Assembly: GCA_013372875.1 (NCBI GenBank)
Contig: JABXIW010000082.1
Span: 1-35,252 of the forward strand
Origin: Gammaproteobacteria bacterium
GTDB lineage: Bacteria > Pseudomonadota > Gammaproteobacteria > Enterobacterales > Kangiellaceae
Direction: 5' to 3'
Length of the DNA: 35,252 nucleotides
Shown: in pieces, positions 9,490 to 17,703 of the stretch
Position numbering within the stretch: position 1 is the stretch's first letter
Layout: every line of letters begins with the position of its first letter
Program-made: the position numbers and the translations under genes
The notes under the pieces: generated by a model
Told to the model about the DNA's origin: nothing
The model's input: the letters and a program-made list of their open reading frames with translations, nothing else
Database searches by the model: none

Positions 9490-10358
9490 AAACAATAACA
9501 TCCATTGCCGCAGTAATAACCAGTTTATTGTTAACGGCTTGTACCACCACTAATATAAAAAGCCCAGGCAGTCAGGAACCGTTAGATCGCAGTATTCCTG
9601 ATTCGGCACCAACGAACTCTGATCGCTCTTTTAGTAGTGATACGCCGCGCGAGCCAAGGCCAAAAGTTGAGACCAAAAGCCGCTATGGTAATCCTCCTTA
9701 CTACGAGCAAGACGGCAAGGTTTACCATGTGTTGGATAGCGCCGATGGTTATATCGACGTAGGGATTGCCAGTTGGTATGGCAAAAAATTCCACGGTCGC
9801 CGTACTTCATCGGGTGAAATTTATGATATGTATCATTTTACCGCTGCCCATAAAACCTTGCCGTTACCAAGCTACGCGCGTGTGACCAATTTAGATACAG
9901 GCACTAGCGTAGTGGTTAAGGTTAATGATCGCGGGCCCTTTGTAAAAAATCGTTTGATTGATTTGTCTTATGCTGCTGCAAAAAAATTGGGCTATGACAC
10001 TAAAGGTACGGCGCGAGTGGAAGTGCAGGTGCTGGCGTCACCGAAAAGTACTGGCGTTGGTGCAAGTTATGAGCGTGGTGATTTAATTATTCCACCGATC
10101 AAGGAGCAAACTTCAACGCCGAGCCTGTTTGTACAAGTGGGCGCTTTCAGCGATGCTTTAAGAGCTGATACCCTGGCAGCGCGTTTGCGTGAATTTTTCA
10201 AACAACCTATCCAAGTTAGTAGTTTTGAGAATAGCCAAGGCGTGACTTTAAATCGTGTACGGATTGGTCCGTTAGCGGATGGTTCAACCGCTGAGTCAAT
10301 CTTGAGCCAGCTAAGTCAGTATGATTTAGGAACCACGCCTAAATTAGTCACCGAATAA
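9486..10358 (+). CDS. rlpA: Septal ring lytic transglycosylase lipoprotein RlpA
   Basis: Outer-membrane lipoprotein that cleaves denuded (stem-peptide-free) glycan at the septum in studied homologues. The signal peptide ends in the lipobox LLTAC, with Cys19 as lipidation site. A disordered Pro/Ser/Arg-rich linker follows. The double-psi beta-barrel domain spans about residues 92-180, with VGIASWYGKKFHGRRTSSGE and the VKVNDRGPFVKNRLIDLSY segment carrying the catalytic Asp. A C-terminal SPOR domain (from LFVQVGAFSDALRADTLAAR) binds denuded glycans. It is placed between mltB and dacA, as in Pseudomonas-type clusters. Confidence 0.95.
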   Translation: MKTITSIAAVITSLLLTACTTTNIKSPGSQEPLDRSIPDSAPTNSDRSFSSDTPREPRPKVETKSRYGNPPYYEQDGKVYHVLDSADGYIDVGIASWYGKKFHGRRTSSGEIYDMYHFTAAHKTLPLPSYARVTNLDTGTSVVVKVNDRGPFVKNRLIDLSYAAAKKLGYDTKGTARVEVQVLASPKSTGVGASYERGDLIIPPIKEQTSTPSLFVQVGAFSDALRADTLAARLREFFKQPIQVSSFENSQGVTLNRVRIGPLADGSTAESILSQLSQYDLGTTPKLVTE

Positions 10359-10380
10359 ATAAAAAGTTAGTGAATTATTA

Positions 10381-11541
10381 ATGAAAAGTCTTTTAAAACG
10401 ATCGTTAAAAAAACTATTAATTGTTACCGGTTTTGTCAGCGGTGTAGCCATTGCCGCCAATAATCCTGGTGCACCTGAAATTGATGCGCGCTCCTATATT
10501 TTAATGGATTTTGAAACGGGTAAGGTGTTACTTGAGTCCAATGCTGATCAGGCTTTACCGCCAGCCAGCTTAACCAAAATTATGACGGGTTATATTGTTT
10601 CTGATGAGCTAGCTAAAGCCAATATATCCAATGATGACAAGGTATTAGTGAGTGAAAACGCTTGGGCACAGAATCCCAAACTCAAAGGCTCATCTTTGAT
10701 GTTTATCGAAGTGAACAAATATGTACCAATGGATGACTTGCATAAAGGTATTGTGATTCAATCGGGTAATGATGCCAGTATTGCTGTAGCCGAACATATT
10801 TCGGGTACTGAAAGCGCCTTTGCTAATCTAATGAACCAGCATGCAAAACGGTTAGGGATGAGTAATACCCATTTCGAAAATAGTACGGGCTTGCCAGCCG
10901 ATGGACATCTAACTACTGCCCGTGACTTGGCGATATTGTCGCGCGCTTTGATTCAAGATTTTCCCGAAGATTATACAATTTATGCAGGTCGAGAGTTTAC
11001 TTACAACAATATCACCCAGCAGAACCGGAACACCCTACTTAACGATCAGGGTTTGAAGGTTGATGGCTTGAAAACGGGCCATACGGAAGAAGCTGGTTAT
11101 TGCTTGGTATCTTCCGCGGTTAATGATGAGATGCGCTTGATTGCAGTGGTGATGGGCACTGACAGCAAAGCTAAACGTGCCAGTGAAAGCCGCAAACTTC
11201 TCAATCATGGTTTTCGTTTTTATACGAACGTAACGCCATTCGAAGGTGGCAAGTCTTTAAAAAACGCCCGTGTTTGGAAAGGCGAAGTGAATGAATTTCC
11301 AGTGGGCTTGGCGCAAGACGCCACCTTAACCTTATTAAAAGCCGATAAAGAAAAATTAAAAGCCAACTATACTCTAAATCCTGAAATCATAGCGCCAGTC
11401 AAAAAAGGTCAGATCGTTGGTGAAGTTTTCTTTAAGATCGATGGCAAAGAAATCAAAAAAATGCCTATGGTGGCGTTAGCCGATGTGCCAGAAGCAGGAT
11501 TCTTTGGTCGTATGTGGGACAGCATTAAATTATGGTTTTAA
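10381..11541 (+). CDS. dacA: D-alanyl-D-alanine carboxypeptidase (PBP5/6 type)
   Basis: Periplasmic low-molecular-weight penicillin-binding protein that trims the terminal D-Ala from pentapeptide stems. It has a signal peptide of about 25 residues ending AIAA, then the catalytic domain with SLTK (Ser63, Lys66), SGN (Ser128-Asn130) and KTGHT (Lys231). A beta-rich C-terminal domain follows, and the final helix GFFGRMWDSIKLWF is amphipathic and would anchor the protein to the outer face of the inner membrane. Length 386 is close to E. coli PBP5 (403 as precursor). Confidence 0.97.
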   Translation: MKSLLKRSLKKLLIVTGFVSGVAIAANNPGAPEIDARSYILMDFETGKVLLESNADQALPPASLTKIMTGYIVSDELAKANISNDDKVLVSENAWAQNPKLKGSSLMFIEVNKYVPMDDLHKGIVIQSGNDASIAVAEHISGTESAFANLMNQHAKRLGMSNTHFENSTGLPADGHLTTARDLAILSRALIQDFPEDYTIYAGREFTYNNITQQNRNTLLNDQGLKVDGLKTGHTEEAGYCLVSSAVNDEMRLIAVVMGTDSKAKRASESRKLLNHGFRFYTNVTPFEGGKSLKNARVWKGEVNEFPVGLAQDATLTLLKADKEKLKANYTLNPEIIAPVKKGQIVGEVFFKIDGKEIKKMPMVALADVPEAGFFGRMWDSIKLWF

Positions 11542-11595
11542 TCCTTAGCAAAAGCTCATCGGTTAGCTCAAGCATGGCCAAATTCTGAGGGTGCT

Positions 11596-12480
11596 ATGGC
11601 AATAATTTACCTCAATGGTGAATGGTTAGATGAGTCTCAAGCTAAAGTCTCGGTTTTCGACCGAGGCTTTTTGTTTGCGGATGCGGTTTATGAAGTCATT
11701 CCTGCTTATGCTGGAAATTATTTTCGTTTTGCCGAACATATTGAAAGGCTCAACCGCAGTTTAGCGCAGATCAAAATGGATTACCGATTAGAATTGGATA
11801 CTTGGTTAACCATTGCTGATGAGTTGTTGCAAAAAAATGGACTAAAAAATGCAGGGCTTTATTTACAAGTGACCAGAGGCACTTATGCCACTCGAAGTCA
11901 TGATTTACCGCAAAATCTTAATCCCACGGTTGTTGCTCTAGTTTCTGAATTGCCCCCTGTTTATGCTGAAGATCGAGCAGACCCGCAAGGAGTCAAAGCA
12001 ATCACGGCCGATGATATCCGTTGGAACCGTTGTGATATTAAAACTACGGGCTTACTGGCCAACTGTCTTTTATTGCAGCAGGCGCTTGAATCTGGGGCAG
12101 ATGACACCATATTAGTGCGCAAAAGCAAAGCGATAGAGGCTACTGCTAGCAATTTGTTCATGGTCAAAAATGGACAAGTGATCACGCCGCCATTGGGGCG
12201 CGAAATACTGGCTGGGGTTACTCGAGATTTTGTGATCTTGTTGGTTCGACAGCTGGGATTTGAGCTCATTGAGCGCGAGATTCAGGTGGTTGAACTGGCC
12301 AAGGCCGATGAAATTTGGCTTACCAGCTCGAATAAAGAAATCCGCCCAGTGGTAGAGCTTAACCATGCTAAAATAGGTACAGGCTCAGTTGGCGAGGTTT
12401 GGCGGCAAGTGAACAAAAGTTACCAACAATTGAAGTATGACCTATATCGCGGCCAATTTTCTGAAATAGAAGGTATTTAA
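11596..12480 (+). CDS. D-amino acid transaminase (class IV PLP enzyme)
   Basis: PLP-dependent fold-type IV aminotransferase that most likely interconverts D-alanine and D-glutamate with their keto acids. Visible motifs: DRGFLFADAVYEVIPAY near the N-terminus, YLQVTRGTYATRSHD, which matches D-amino acid transaminases rather than branched-chain enzymes, RCDIKTTGLLANCLL with the Schiff-base lysine, and AIEATASNLFMV. The 294-residue length fits. A strong ribosome site (GAGGG) precedes the ATG. It follows dacA, which releases D-Ala in the periplasm, and precedes ybeD by 4 bases. A 4-amino-4-deoxychorismate lyase or IlvE is less likely given the motifs. Confidence 0.88.
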   Translation: MAIIYLNGEWLDESQAKVSVFDRGFLFADAVYEVIPAYAGNYFRFAEHIERLNRSLAQIKMDYRLELDTWLTIADELLQKNGLKNAGLYLQVTRGTYATRSHDLPQNLNPTVVALVSELPPVYAEDRADPQGVKAITADDIRWNRCDIKTTGLLANCLLLQQALESGADDTILVRKSKAIEATASNLFMVKNGQVITPPLGREILAGVTRDFVILLVRQLGFELIEREIQVVELAKADEIWLTSSNKEIRPVVELNHAKIGTGSVGEVWRQVNKSYQQLKYDLYRGQFSEIEGI

Positions 12481-12484
12481 ACTG

Positions 12485-12754
12485 ATGAAGCAAAATTATG
12501 ATAGAGACAAGCTATGGGAATTCCCATGCGACATCTGCTTTAAAGTGATGGCAACTAATCGTGATGGGATCCACTTAGAAGTGCTGGAAGTAGTTCAGCG
12601 TCATGCCAAACATGAGCAAGAGCCAAGCAGCCAGTTGAGCCGCAATGGCAACTATGTGTCTTTATCTTTTGATATTCAAGTCGACTCTAAAGAGCAAGTT
12701 GATGCTTTATATAAAGACGTTTTCACCGTTGATGGCGTGAAAATGACGCTGTAA
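12485..12754 (+). CDS. ybeD: YbeD / DUF493 family protein
   Basis: Small 89-residue protein of the UPF0250/DUF493 family, which has a ferredoxin-like ACT-type fold and no firmly established function. The family's WEFPCDICFKVMATNRDGIHLEVLEVVQRH segment and the NGNYVSLSFDI strand are present. It is consistently encoded just before lipB in gammaproteobacteria, as here (10 bases), which has suggested a link to lipoate metabolism; that link is inference. The 4-base gap to the transaminase suggests cotranscription. Confidence 0.93.
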   Translation: MKQNYDRDKLWEFPCDICFKVMATNRDGIHLEVLEVVQRHAKHEQEPSSQLSRNGNYVSLSFDIQVDSKEQVDALYKDVFTVDGVKMTL

Positions 12755-12764
12755 GAATTAAAAA

Positions 12765-13433
12765 ATGGCTATAGAACAAAGTGTAATTATTCGGGAACTT
12801 GGGCGCCAAGACTATGTTCCTGTATGGAAAATGATGCAGACTTTTACCGACGAGCGAGACGAGTCGGTGATGGATGAAATTTGGTTGGTTGAGCACGAGC
12901 CAGTATTTACCCAAGGCCAAGCTGGCAAGGCTGAGCATGTTTTGTTCCCTGGTGATATTCCTGTGGTGCAAGTGGATCGCGGTGGTCAGGTTACTTATCA
13001 TGGCCCAGGTCAGCAGGTGGCTTATTTTATGATCGACCTGCGTCGTAAAAGTATGGGGCCTCGTGATCTGGTTTCAGGTATTGAAAATGCGATTGTTGAT
13101 ATGCTGGCTAAATATGGCATTGAAGCAGCACCCAGAGCCGATGCTCCTGGGGTTTATACTGACGATGAAAAAATATGTTCTTTAGGCTTGCGTATTCGCA
13201 AAGGTAAATCCTTCCATGGCTTGGCACTGAATGTGAATATGGATTTGGAGCCTTTTGCGCGGATTAACCCCTGTGGCTATCAAGGAATGATCATGACCCA
13301 AATCATTGATCAGGGTGGTCCCGCAGAATTGGAGCGGATCAAACCTGATCTTATCGATCAATTGTGCGACAAACTAGGTTATACTAAGCGCCTTGAGCAG
13401 GCGGGCTTACCGCAAGCTGTAATTGCTGAATAG
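12765..13433 (+). CDS. lipB: Octanoyl-[ACP]:protein N-octanoyltransferase
   Basis: Transfers octanoate from acyl carrier protein to lipoyl domains of 2-oxoacid dehydrogenases and GcvH, the first step of de novo lipoate assembly. The 222-residue protein contains [34 protein letters not shown] with the active-site Lys, and INPCGYQGM with the acyl-accepting Cys. It lies between ybeD and lipA, and lipA begins 24 bases downstream, so both steps of the pathway are encoded together. Confidence 0.97.
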   Translation: MAIEQSVIIRELGRQDYVPVWKMMQTFTDERDESVMDEIWLVEHEPVFTQGQAGKAEHVLFPGDIPVVQVDRGGQVTYHGPGQQVAYFMIDLRRKSMGPRDLVSGIENAIVDMLAKYGIEAAPRADAPGVYTDDEKICSLGLRIRKGKSFHGLALNVNMDLEPFARINPCGYQGMIMTQIIDQGGPAELERIKPDLIDQLCDKLGYTKRLEQAGLPQAVIAE

Positions 13434-13457
13434 CTAAACATTTATTAAGAGAGTTCC

Positions 13458-14435
13458 ATGTCCGATCAAGTGAAAAAAGGACGAGTGACCGGTAAAGTCA
13501 TTCCTGGTGAGAAAATGCGCGCTGAAGACAAGATGGCGCGAATTCCTGTCAAAATTGTGCCGACTGAAGAAATGCCACGTAAACCCGATTGGATCCGCGT
13601 GCGTCTGCCCAATGGCAATCAGATCACCAAAATCAAGGATATGCTCAGAAATAAAAAGCTGCACACAGTTTGTGAAGAGGCGTCCTGTCCGAACTTGCCC
13701 GAATGTTTTGGTCATGGCACTGCAACCTTTATGATCATGGGTGATATCTGCACCCGCCGCTGTCCATTTTGTGATGTGGCGCATGGTCGTCCATTACCGC
13801 TCGACCCTGAAGAGCCACAAAACCTTGCGGATTCTGTAAAATCTATGGGCTTAAACTATGTGGTCATCACTTCGGTAGATCGGGATGATTTACGCGATGG
13901 TGGCTCAGCTCATATTACCGAGTGTGTGCGCGTGGCGCGTGAACAAAATCCTGAATTGAAAATTGAAGTTTTAGTACCAGATTTTCGAGGTCGTATGGAA
14001 AAGGCTTTAGATCTTATGGTTGATGGCTTACCCGATGTGTTTAATCACAATTTGGAAACCGTCCCTCGTTTATACAAACAAGCTCGTCCAGGTGCTGATT
14101 ACCAATGGTCATTGGATTTACTCAAGCAATTTAAAGAACGCTATCCCGGCATTCCGACAAAATCAGGTTTGATGATTGGTTTGGGCGAAACCAATGAAGA
14201 AATCATTGAAGTGATGAAAGATCTGAGAGCCCATGGGGTGGATATGTTAACTCTGGGGCAATATCTGCAACCGAGTAAGTACCATCATCCTGTGATGCGT
14301 TTTATGCCACCAGAAGAATTTGATGAGCTTGGGCGGATTGCCGAAGAAATGGGCTTTAGCAATGTGGCGAGCGGGCCTATGGTGAGATCTTCATATCATG
14401 CGGATCAGCAGGCAGCGGGCAAAAAAATATCCTAA
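13458..14435 (+). CDS. lipA: Lipoyl synthase (radical SAM)
   Basis: Radical-SAM enzyme that inserts two sulfurs into protein-bound octanoate to make lipoate. Both iron-sulfur cluster motifs are intact: the auxiliary cluster CX4CX5C at Cys72, Cys77 and Cys83, and the radical-SAM CX3CX2C at Cys98, Cys102 and Cys105 (CTRRCPFC). [11 protein letters not shown] near the C-terminus carries the serine that ligates the auxiliary cluster. The 325-residue length is typical. This is the last gene of the long plus-strand run. It is followed only by a weak AT-rich hairpin and then an intergenic region. Confidence 0.97.
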   Translation: MSDQVKKGRVTGKVIPGEKMRAEDKMARIPVKIVPTEEMPRKPDWIRVRLPNGNQITKIKDMLRNKKLHTVCEEASCPNLPECFGHGTATFMIMGDICTRRCPFCDVAHGRPLPLDPEEPQNLADSVKSMGLNYVVITSVDRDDLRDGGSAHITECVRVAREQNPELKIEVLVPDFRGRMEKALDLMVDGLPDVFNHNLETVPRLYKQARPGADYQWSLDLLKQFKERYPGIPTKSGLMIGLGETNEEIIEVMKDLRAHGVDMLTLGQYLQPSKYHHPVMRFMPPEEFDELGRIAEEMGFSNVASGPMVRSSYHADQQAAGKKIS

Positions 14436-14449
14436 AAAGGGTCTTTTTA
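14433..14449 (+). terminator. Weak AT-rich hairpin after lipA
   Basis: A 7-base inverted repeat, TAAAAAG - GGT - CTTTTTA, begins within the lipA stop codon. The stem has only one G-C pair and there is no separate T-run, so it is at best an inefficient terminator for the leuS-lipA unit. Confidence 0.2.
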
Positions 14450-14608
14450 TCCGATTATTTTGTTAAAAAATTTAATTAGTTGGTCATGTATTGAATATAC
14501 ACTCCCTGCCTAATGAAATTTTTTGCCTCATACTCGTATAAAAACTCACCTTTTTATATTAAATTTGAGATTGTTAGTGGTTTGTGATTAATCCAAAAAT
14601 CTTAATTT

Positions 14609-14614
14609 TATAAT
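14609..14614 (+). promoter_or_regulatory. Candidate -10 box upstream of slyD
   Basis: A perfect TATAAT hexamer lies about 100 bases before the slyD start, in the AT-rich 275-base region between lipA and slyD. No good -35 sits at 16-18 bases, where the sequence is GATTAA-like, so this is a candidate only. The rest of the region shows no ORF or strong structure. Confidence 0.3.
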
Positions 14615-14710
14615 ATCAATGAATAAGTGGTTTCTGAGTTTTGCGTTTAGTTAAGAATCAGCTTGCGCCTTGGTCATGAGCCGAAATTAACTTAACGAAG
14701 CGAGACAATT

Positions 14711-15193
14711 ATGCAAATTGAAAAAGAAAAAGTTGCTGTGATTGATTACACAGTAAAAACAGCAGAAGGTCAGTTAGTGGATTCTTCGGAAGGCACTGAG
14801 CCATTAGCTTTCTTGTGCGGCTATCACAATATTATTCCTGGGTTGGAGTCAGCCTTGGTTGGTAAAGTGGCTGGCGATCAATTGGAAGTGGCTATATCAC
14901 CAGAAAATGCTTACGGTCAATACAATCAAGAGTTGGTTAAAGAAGTTCCGTTAAACGCTTTTCAAGGTGTGGAGAAAGTTGAAGTAGGTATGCAGTTCCA
15001 TGCGGAATCTCCAAATGGGCCACAATTAATTACAGTGGCTAAAGTTGAAAATGATATGGTTACGGTTGATGGTAATCACCCATTAGCAGGTGTTGAGTTG
15101 CATTTTGATGTCACGGTGAAAGAAGTGCGTGCTGCAACAAGCGAAGAAATTGAACATGGCCATGTGCATGGCGTTGGTGGTCATCATCATTAA
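14711..15193 (+). CDS. slyD: FKBP-type peptidyl-prolyl isomerase SlyD
   Basis: Cytoplasmic prolyl isomerase and chaperone of the SlyD type, which also handles nickel in studied species. It has the FKBP half-domain with DYTVKTAEGQLVDSSEGTEPL, the CGYHNIIPGLESALVGKVAGD segment, and the insert-in-flap chaperone domain from about residue 70 (SPENAYGQYNQ through TVDGNHPLAG). The short His-rich tail (HGHVHGVGGHHH) would bind metal but lacks the long Cys/His tail of the E. coli protein. Length 160 is normal for short-tail SlyD. It is monocistronic: its own intergenic region precedes it and a strong terminator follows. Confidence 0.94.
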   Translation: MQIEKEKVAVIDYTVKTAEGQLVDSSEGTEPLAFLCGYHNIIPGLESALVGKVAGDQLEVAISPENAYGQYNQELVKEVPLNAFQGVEKVEVGMQFHAESPNGPQLITVAKVENDMVTVDGNHPLAGVELHFDVTVKEVRAATSEEIEHGHVHGVGGHHH

Positions 15194-15210
15194 TTAATCG
15201 CAAATCAAGA

Positions 15211-15236
15211 AAGCGGCGAATGAGCCGCTTTTTTAT
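15211..15236 (+). terminator. Rho-independent terminator after slyD
   Basis: Perfect 7-base stem AAGCGGC - GAATGA - GCCGCTT followed by a run of Ts, 18 bases after the slyD stop. It is a textbook intrinsic terminator. Confidence 0.9.
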
Positions 15237-15249
15237 TAGTGCACTTTAG

Positions 15250-15278
15250 TTGCAATTGAAAAGAATTAGATCTACATT
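15250..15278 (+). promoter_or_regulatory. Candidate sigma70 promoter for the GST-like gene
   Basis: TTGCAA (-35, 15250-15255) and TACATT (-10, 15273-15278) are 17 bases apart, about 30 bases before the ATG at 15309 and just after the slyD terminator. Each box matches consensus at four of six positions, so confidence is modest. Confidence 0.4.
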
Positions 15279-15308
15279 GAATACAAATTAGCTCCACCAA
15301 CAAAAAAC

Positions 15309-15977
15309 ATGAGCAAGATCGATCAACCCATTTTAGTCAGCTTTAAACTTTGCCCATTTGTGCAGAGATCCGTGATAACTTTGCTTCACAAAAAAGTTGA
15401 TTACACTATTGAATACATTGATTTGAATAAGAAACCAGATTGGTTTTTAAATATTTCTCCACTTGGCAAAGTACCTTTACTGCGCGTTGGTGAAGAGGTG
15501 CTATTTGAGTCAGCGGTCATCAATGAATACCTTGATGAGACTTATGGTGAATCGATGATGCCATCGAGTCCATTAGAAAAAGCCAAACATCGTGCTTGGA
15601 TTGAGTTTAGCAGCAGTTTGAACAATGCTCAGTATCAACTGACCCAAGCTCGACGCGAGCAAACTTTCCGCCAGATCCAAGCCGACTTAGCCAAAAAACT
15701 CGCACACTTGGAACAACAAGTTGATAATCAAGGCTTCTTCTCGGGTGATACTTTTTCGCTAGTAGATTCTGCCTTTGCACCATTTTTGATGCGCAGCCAA
15801 ATATTAGCGGATGAAACTGGTGAAGATTCACTTGAAGATTTTAAAAAGTTGATTAAATGGCGTGATAATTTGCTATCACTGGATGCGGTTAAAAATTCAG
15901 TGGTTGAGGATTTTGAAGAGCTCTACAACGAAGCTCTTTATGAGCGAGATGGTTATTTGGTAGATCTGGCCAATTAA
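15309..15977 (+). CDS. Glutathione S-transferase / SspA-like protein
   Basis: Cytoplasmic GST-fold protein of 222 residues. The N-terminal thioredoxin-like domain (about 1-85) has SFKLCPFVQRSVITLLHKK, with a Cys at the position used by omega/lambda-type GSTs, and the conserved GKVPLLRVGEEVLFESAVINEYLDE glutathione-binding segment. The all-helical C-terminal domain follows. The CPFVQR motif suggests a thiol-transferase type rather than a classical tyrosine/serine GST. SspA, the stringent starvation protein, shares the fold, but the usual partner sspB is not adjacent. Substrate unknown. It is a single-gene unit bracketed by terminators. Confidence 0.85.
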   Translation: MSKIDQPILVSFKLCPFVQRSVITLLHKKVDYTIEYIDLNKKPDWFLNISPLGKVPLLRVGEEVLFESAVINEYLDETYGESMMPSSPLEKAKHRAWIEFSSSLNNAQYQLTQARREQTFRQIQADLAKKLAHLEQQVDNQGFFSGDTFSLVDSAFAPFLMRSQILADETGEDSLEDFKKLIKWRDNLLSLDAVKNSVVEDFEELYNEALYERDGYLVDLAN

Positions 15978-16003
15978 GCTCAACAAGCTAATAAACTTTA
16001 AAT

Positions 16004-16031
16004 AAAAAGCCGAGCAATTGCACGGCTTTTT
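16004..16031. terminator. Bidirectional terminator between convergent genes
   Basis: Perfect 9-base stem AAAAAGCCG - 10-base loop - CGGCTTTTT, with A-run and T-run on the two sides, placed between the GST-like gene (+) and the M48 protease gene (-), which converge here. It can serve both strands. Confidence 0.88.
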
Positions 16032-16044
16032 ATCGAGTTAAGTT

Positions 16045-16869
16045 TTACAGGCGACAGTTGGGACGTTTACCTTGTGCTCTAGCTTGTTGATATATTTTTA
16101 AAGCGCCTGGCATTTTTGCATTCAAATCGTTGATACGAGTTTGATTCGATGGGTGAGTTGATAAAAATTCTGGTGGTTTGCGACCTTTTGAAAGTCGAGA
16201 CATATTTTGCCAGACCGTAACACTGGCTCTAGGATCAAAGCCTGCACGGGCCATCAAAGTTAAGCCTAAGTTGTCCGACTCGGACTCATGATCGCGACTA
16301 AATTTTAAACCGCCGACTTGCGTTGCAACCCCTAGTAATCCCAAGACTTGCTGCTTCTGCTGCGTCTCTGCGCCACCTAAAATCGCCGTCAGTTGTAATG
16401 CGGTATTGCCTAAAAATTGGTTCGACATACGTGCATTACCGTGTTCTGCCCAAACGTGACCAATCTCATGACCAATCACCGATGCCAACATATCAGGCGA
16501 GTTGGCTACTTTAAACATACCGGTATGGACGCCAATTTTGCCGCCAGGCAGGGCAAAGGCATTCGGCGTATCTTCTTGGAATACGCTGACTTCCCATCGA
16601 GTTTGATGCATCTTAGCTTTATCACCGAAAACTCGCTTATCTTCTATTAGCATTTCAGGGATTAGTGCATTAACTATGCATTGCACGTATCGATTGCTAC
16701 TCGGAGTGGAATCGAGTTTCTGGCTTTTTTTCATGGATGTAAAAGCCGCCGCACCCATTTGACTCATTTGGCTATCGGGGAAAATTTTGACGTATTTTTT
16801 GCCAGTAGGCGAGGTTGCGCATGCAGAAGTTAGCAGTGCCAAGCTGGCAATGAGTAATAATCGTTTCAT
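16045..16869 (-). CDS. M48-family metalloprotease lipoprotein
   Basis: Zinc metallopeptidase of the M48/Oma1-like group, related to E. coli LoiP (YggG) and YcaL, which act on outer-membrane proteins in the periplasm. From the ATG at 16869 the 274-residue product begins with a lipoprotein signal ending LTSAC (lipidated Cys17). The zinc site HEIGH is at residues 134-138 inside VIGHEIGHVWAEHGNARMS, and the downstream SRDHESESDNLGL segment supplies the third ligand. I prefer this start over the in-frame ATG four codons upstream because MKR opens a proper signal peptide. It is divergent from the GcvR-like gene. Confidence 0.9.
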   Translation of the reverse strand: MKRLLLIASLALLTSACATSPTGKKYVKIFPDSQMSQMGAAAFTSMKKSQKLDSTPSSNRYVQCIVNALIPEMLIEDKRVFGDKAKMHQTRWEVSVFQEDTPNAFALPGGKIGVHTGMFKVANSPDMLASVIGHEIGHVWAEHGNARMSNQFLGNTALQLTAILGGAETQQKQQVLGLLGVATQVGGLKFSRDHESESDNLGLTLMARAGFDPRASVTVWQNMSRLSKGRKPPEFLSTHPSNQTRINDLNAKMPGALKIYQQARAQGKRPNCRL

Positions 16870-17037
16870 AAGAACATCCATCTCGTTAATTCATTAAATT
16901 TATACTAGCGTTAAATTCCTTTAGAAACAACGAACTGGCTCATTTTTAACAATTGTTGCCATTTGTGAACAGGGTCTATCTAACTGGTTGAATTTTAACC
17001 ATAAATCTTGTAGTTTAGGCTTGGACAAACCCAATAT

Positions 17038-17676
17038 ATGGTAATAATAATGAATCAAGGGCAAGGGGAGACAAGAGGGGATACGGCGTCTAAACCAGTG
17101 TTAGCGTTGGATAAGGAGGTTATTTTAACCATCAATGGTAGTGAGCATGAGGACATAATGCTTACTATATCGGAAATTCTTTATCGCTTTAAAGGCAGCA
17201 TTATCTCGAATCATTTCCACCGGATCGGCTTGCAATTTACGGGCATGATGAAGATCGCGATTAATCACATGTACCTCAAACCCTTTATTTCTTGTTTGGA
17301 TAGCTTGGCGTCTTATAGCGTGCGTTTTGACACGCAAATTCTGGGTGTAGAGCAAAGCCAACGGATTGACGAGCAAATTCGCTTCGATTTTGAGATTTGG
17401 GGGCCTGAAAATCCTGAGTTCCGCTTGAAATTCTTACAATGGCTAAATCGCCATCGGTTGGTGGTTGAGTCCACTCAAGACAATATCAAGCCAGATAGCC
17501 ATGGCCAACTGCAAATCAGTGCTCACGTTCGAGTTGCGACGGAGTATGTTGTGGATGAGCAGGAAATCCAAGACGAAATTTATCAATTGGCGCAAGAATC
17601 AGGGATAACGATTTTATTATTGAATCCAGAAATTGATGAGAACTTAGAAGATATGGAGTTAAAGCAAGCTATCTAG
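17038..17676 (+). CDS. GcvR-like double ACT-domain protein
   Basis: A 212-residue protein with two ACT-like modules: about residues 28-90 (EVILTINGSEHEDIMLTISEI onward) and 110-200 (FDFEIWGPENPEFRLKFLQWL onward, with GQLQISAHVRV). The arrangement matches GcvR, which antagonises the GcvA activator of the glycine cleavage operon in E. coli. The first ACT domain lacks the usual DRPGI glycine-binding core (it reads SEHEDIM), so ligand binding may differ and the role is inferred. The start could also be the ATG at 17050. The stop codon lies inside a perfect 10-base inverted repeat. Confidence 0.75.
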   Translation: MVIIMNQGQGETRGDTASKPVLALDKEVILTINGSEHEDIMLTISEILYRFKGSIISNHFHRIGLQFTGMMKIAINHMYLKPFISCLDSLASYSVRFDTQILGVEQSQRIDEQIRFDFEIWGPENPEFRLKFLQWLNRHRLVVESTQDNIKPDSHGQLQISAHVRVATEYVVDEQEIQDEIYQLAQESGITILLLNPEIDENLEDMELKQAI

Positions 17677-17692
17677 GAATCACTAGATAGCT
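17667..17692. terminator. Hairpin overlapping the stop codon of the ACT gene
   Basis: Perfect inverted repeat AGCTATCTAG - GAATCA - CTAGATAGCT. The left arm contains the TAG stop of the GcvR-like gene (17674-17676). A loose T-rich stretch follows (GTATTTATAG). It lies between convergent genes, so it is probably a terminator, though the short T-run makes it weaker than others in the window. Confidence 0.5.
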
Positions 17693-17703
17693 GTATTTAT
17701 AGT

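Noticed and set aside
13434..13784. Open frame of 116 codons on the minus strand over the lipA start
   Set aside because: It lies wholly antisense to the conserved lipA cluster-binding region; its translation has no recognisable domain and it has no ribosome site.
14436..14710. Possible small RNA or ORF between lipA and slyD
   Set aside because: The region is AT-rich with a lone TATAAT but no terminator-bounded structure and no frame with a ribosome site; nothing more can be supported.
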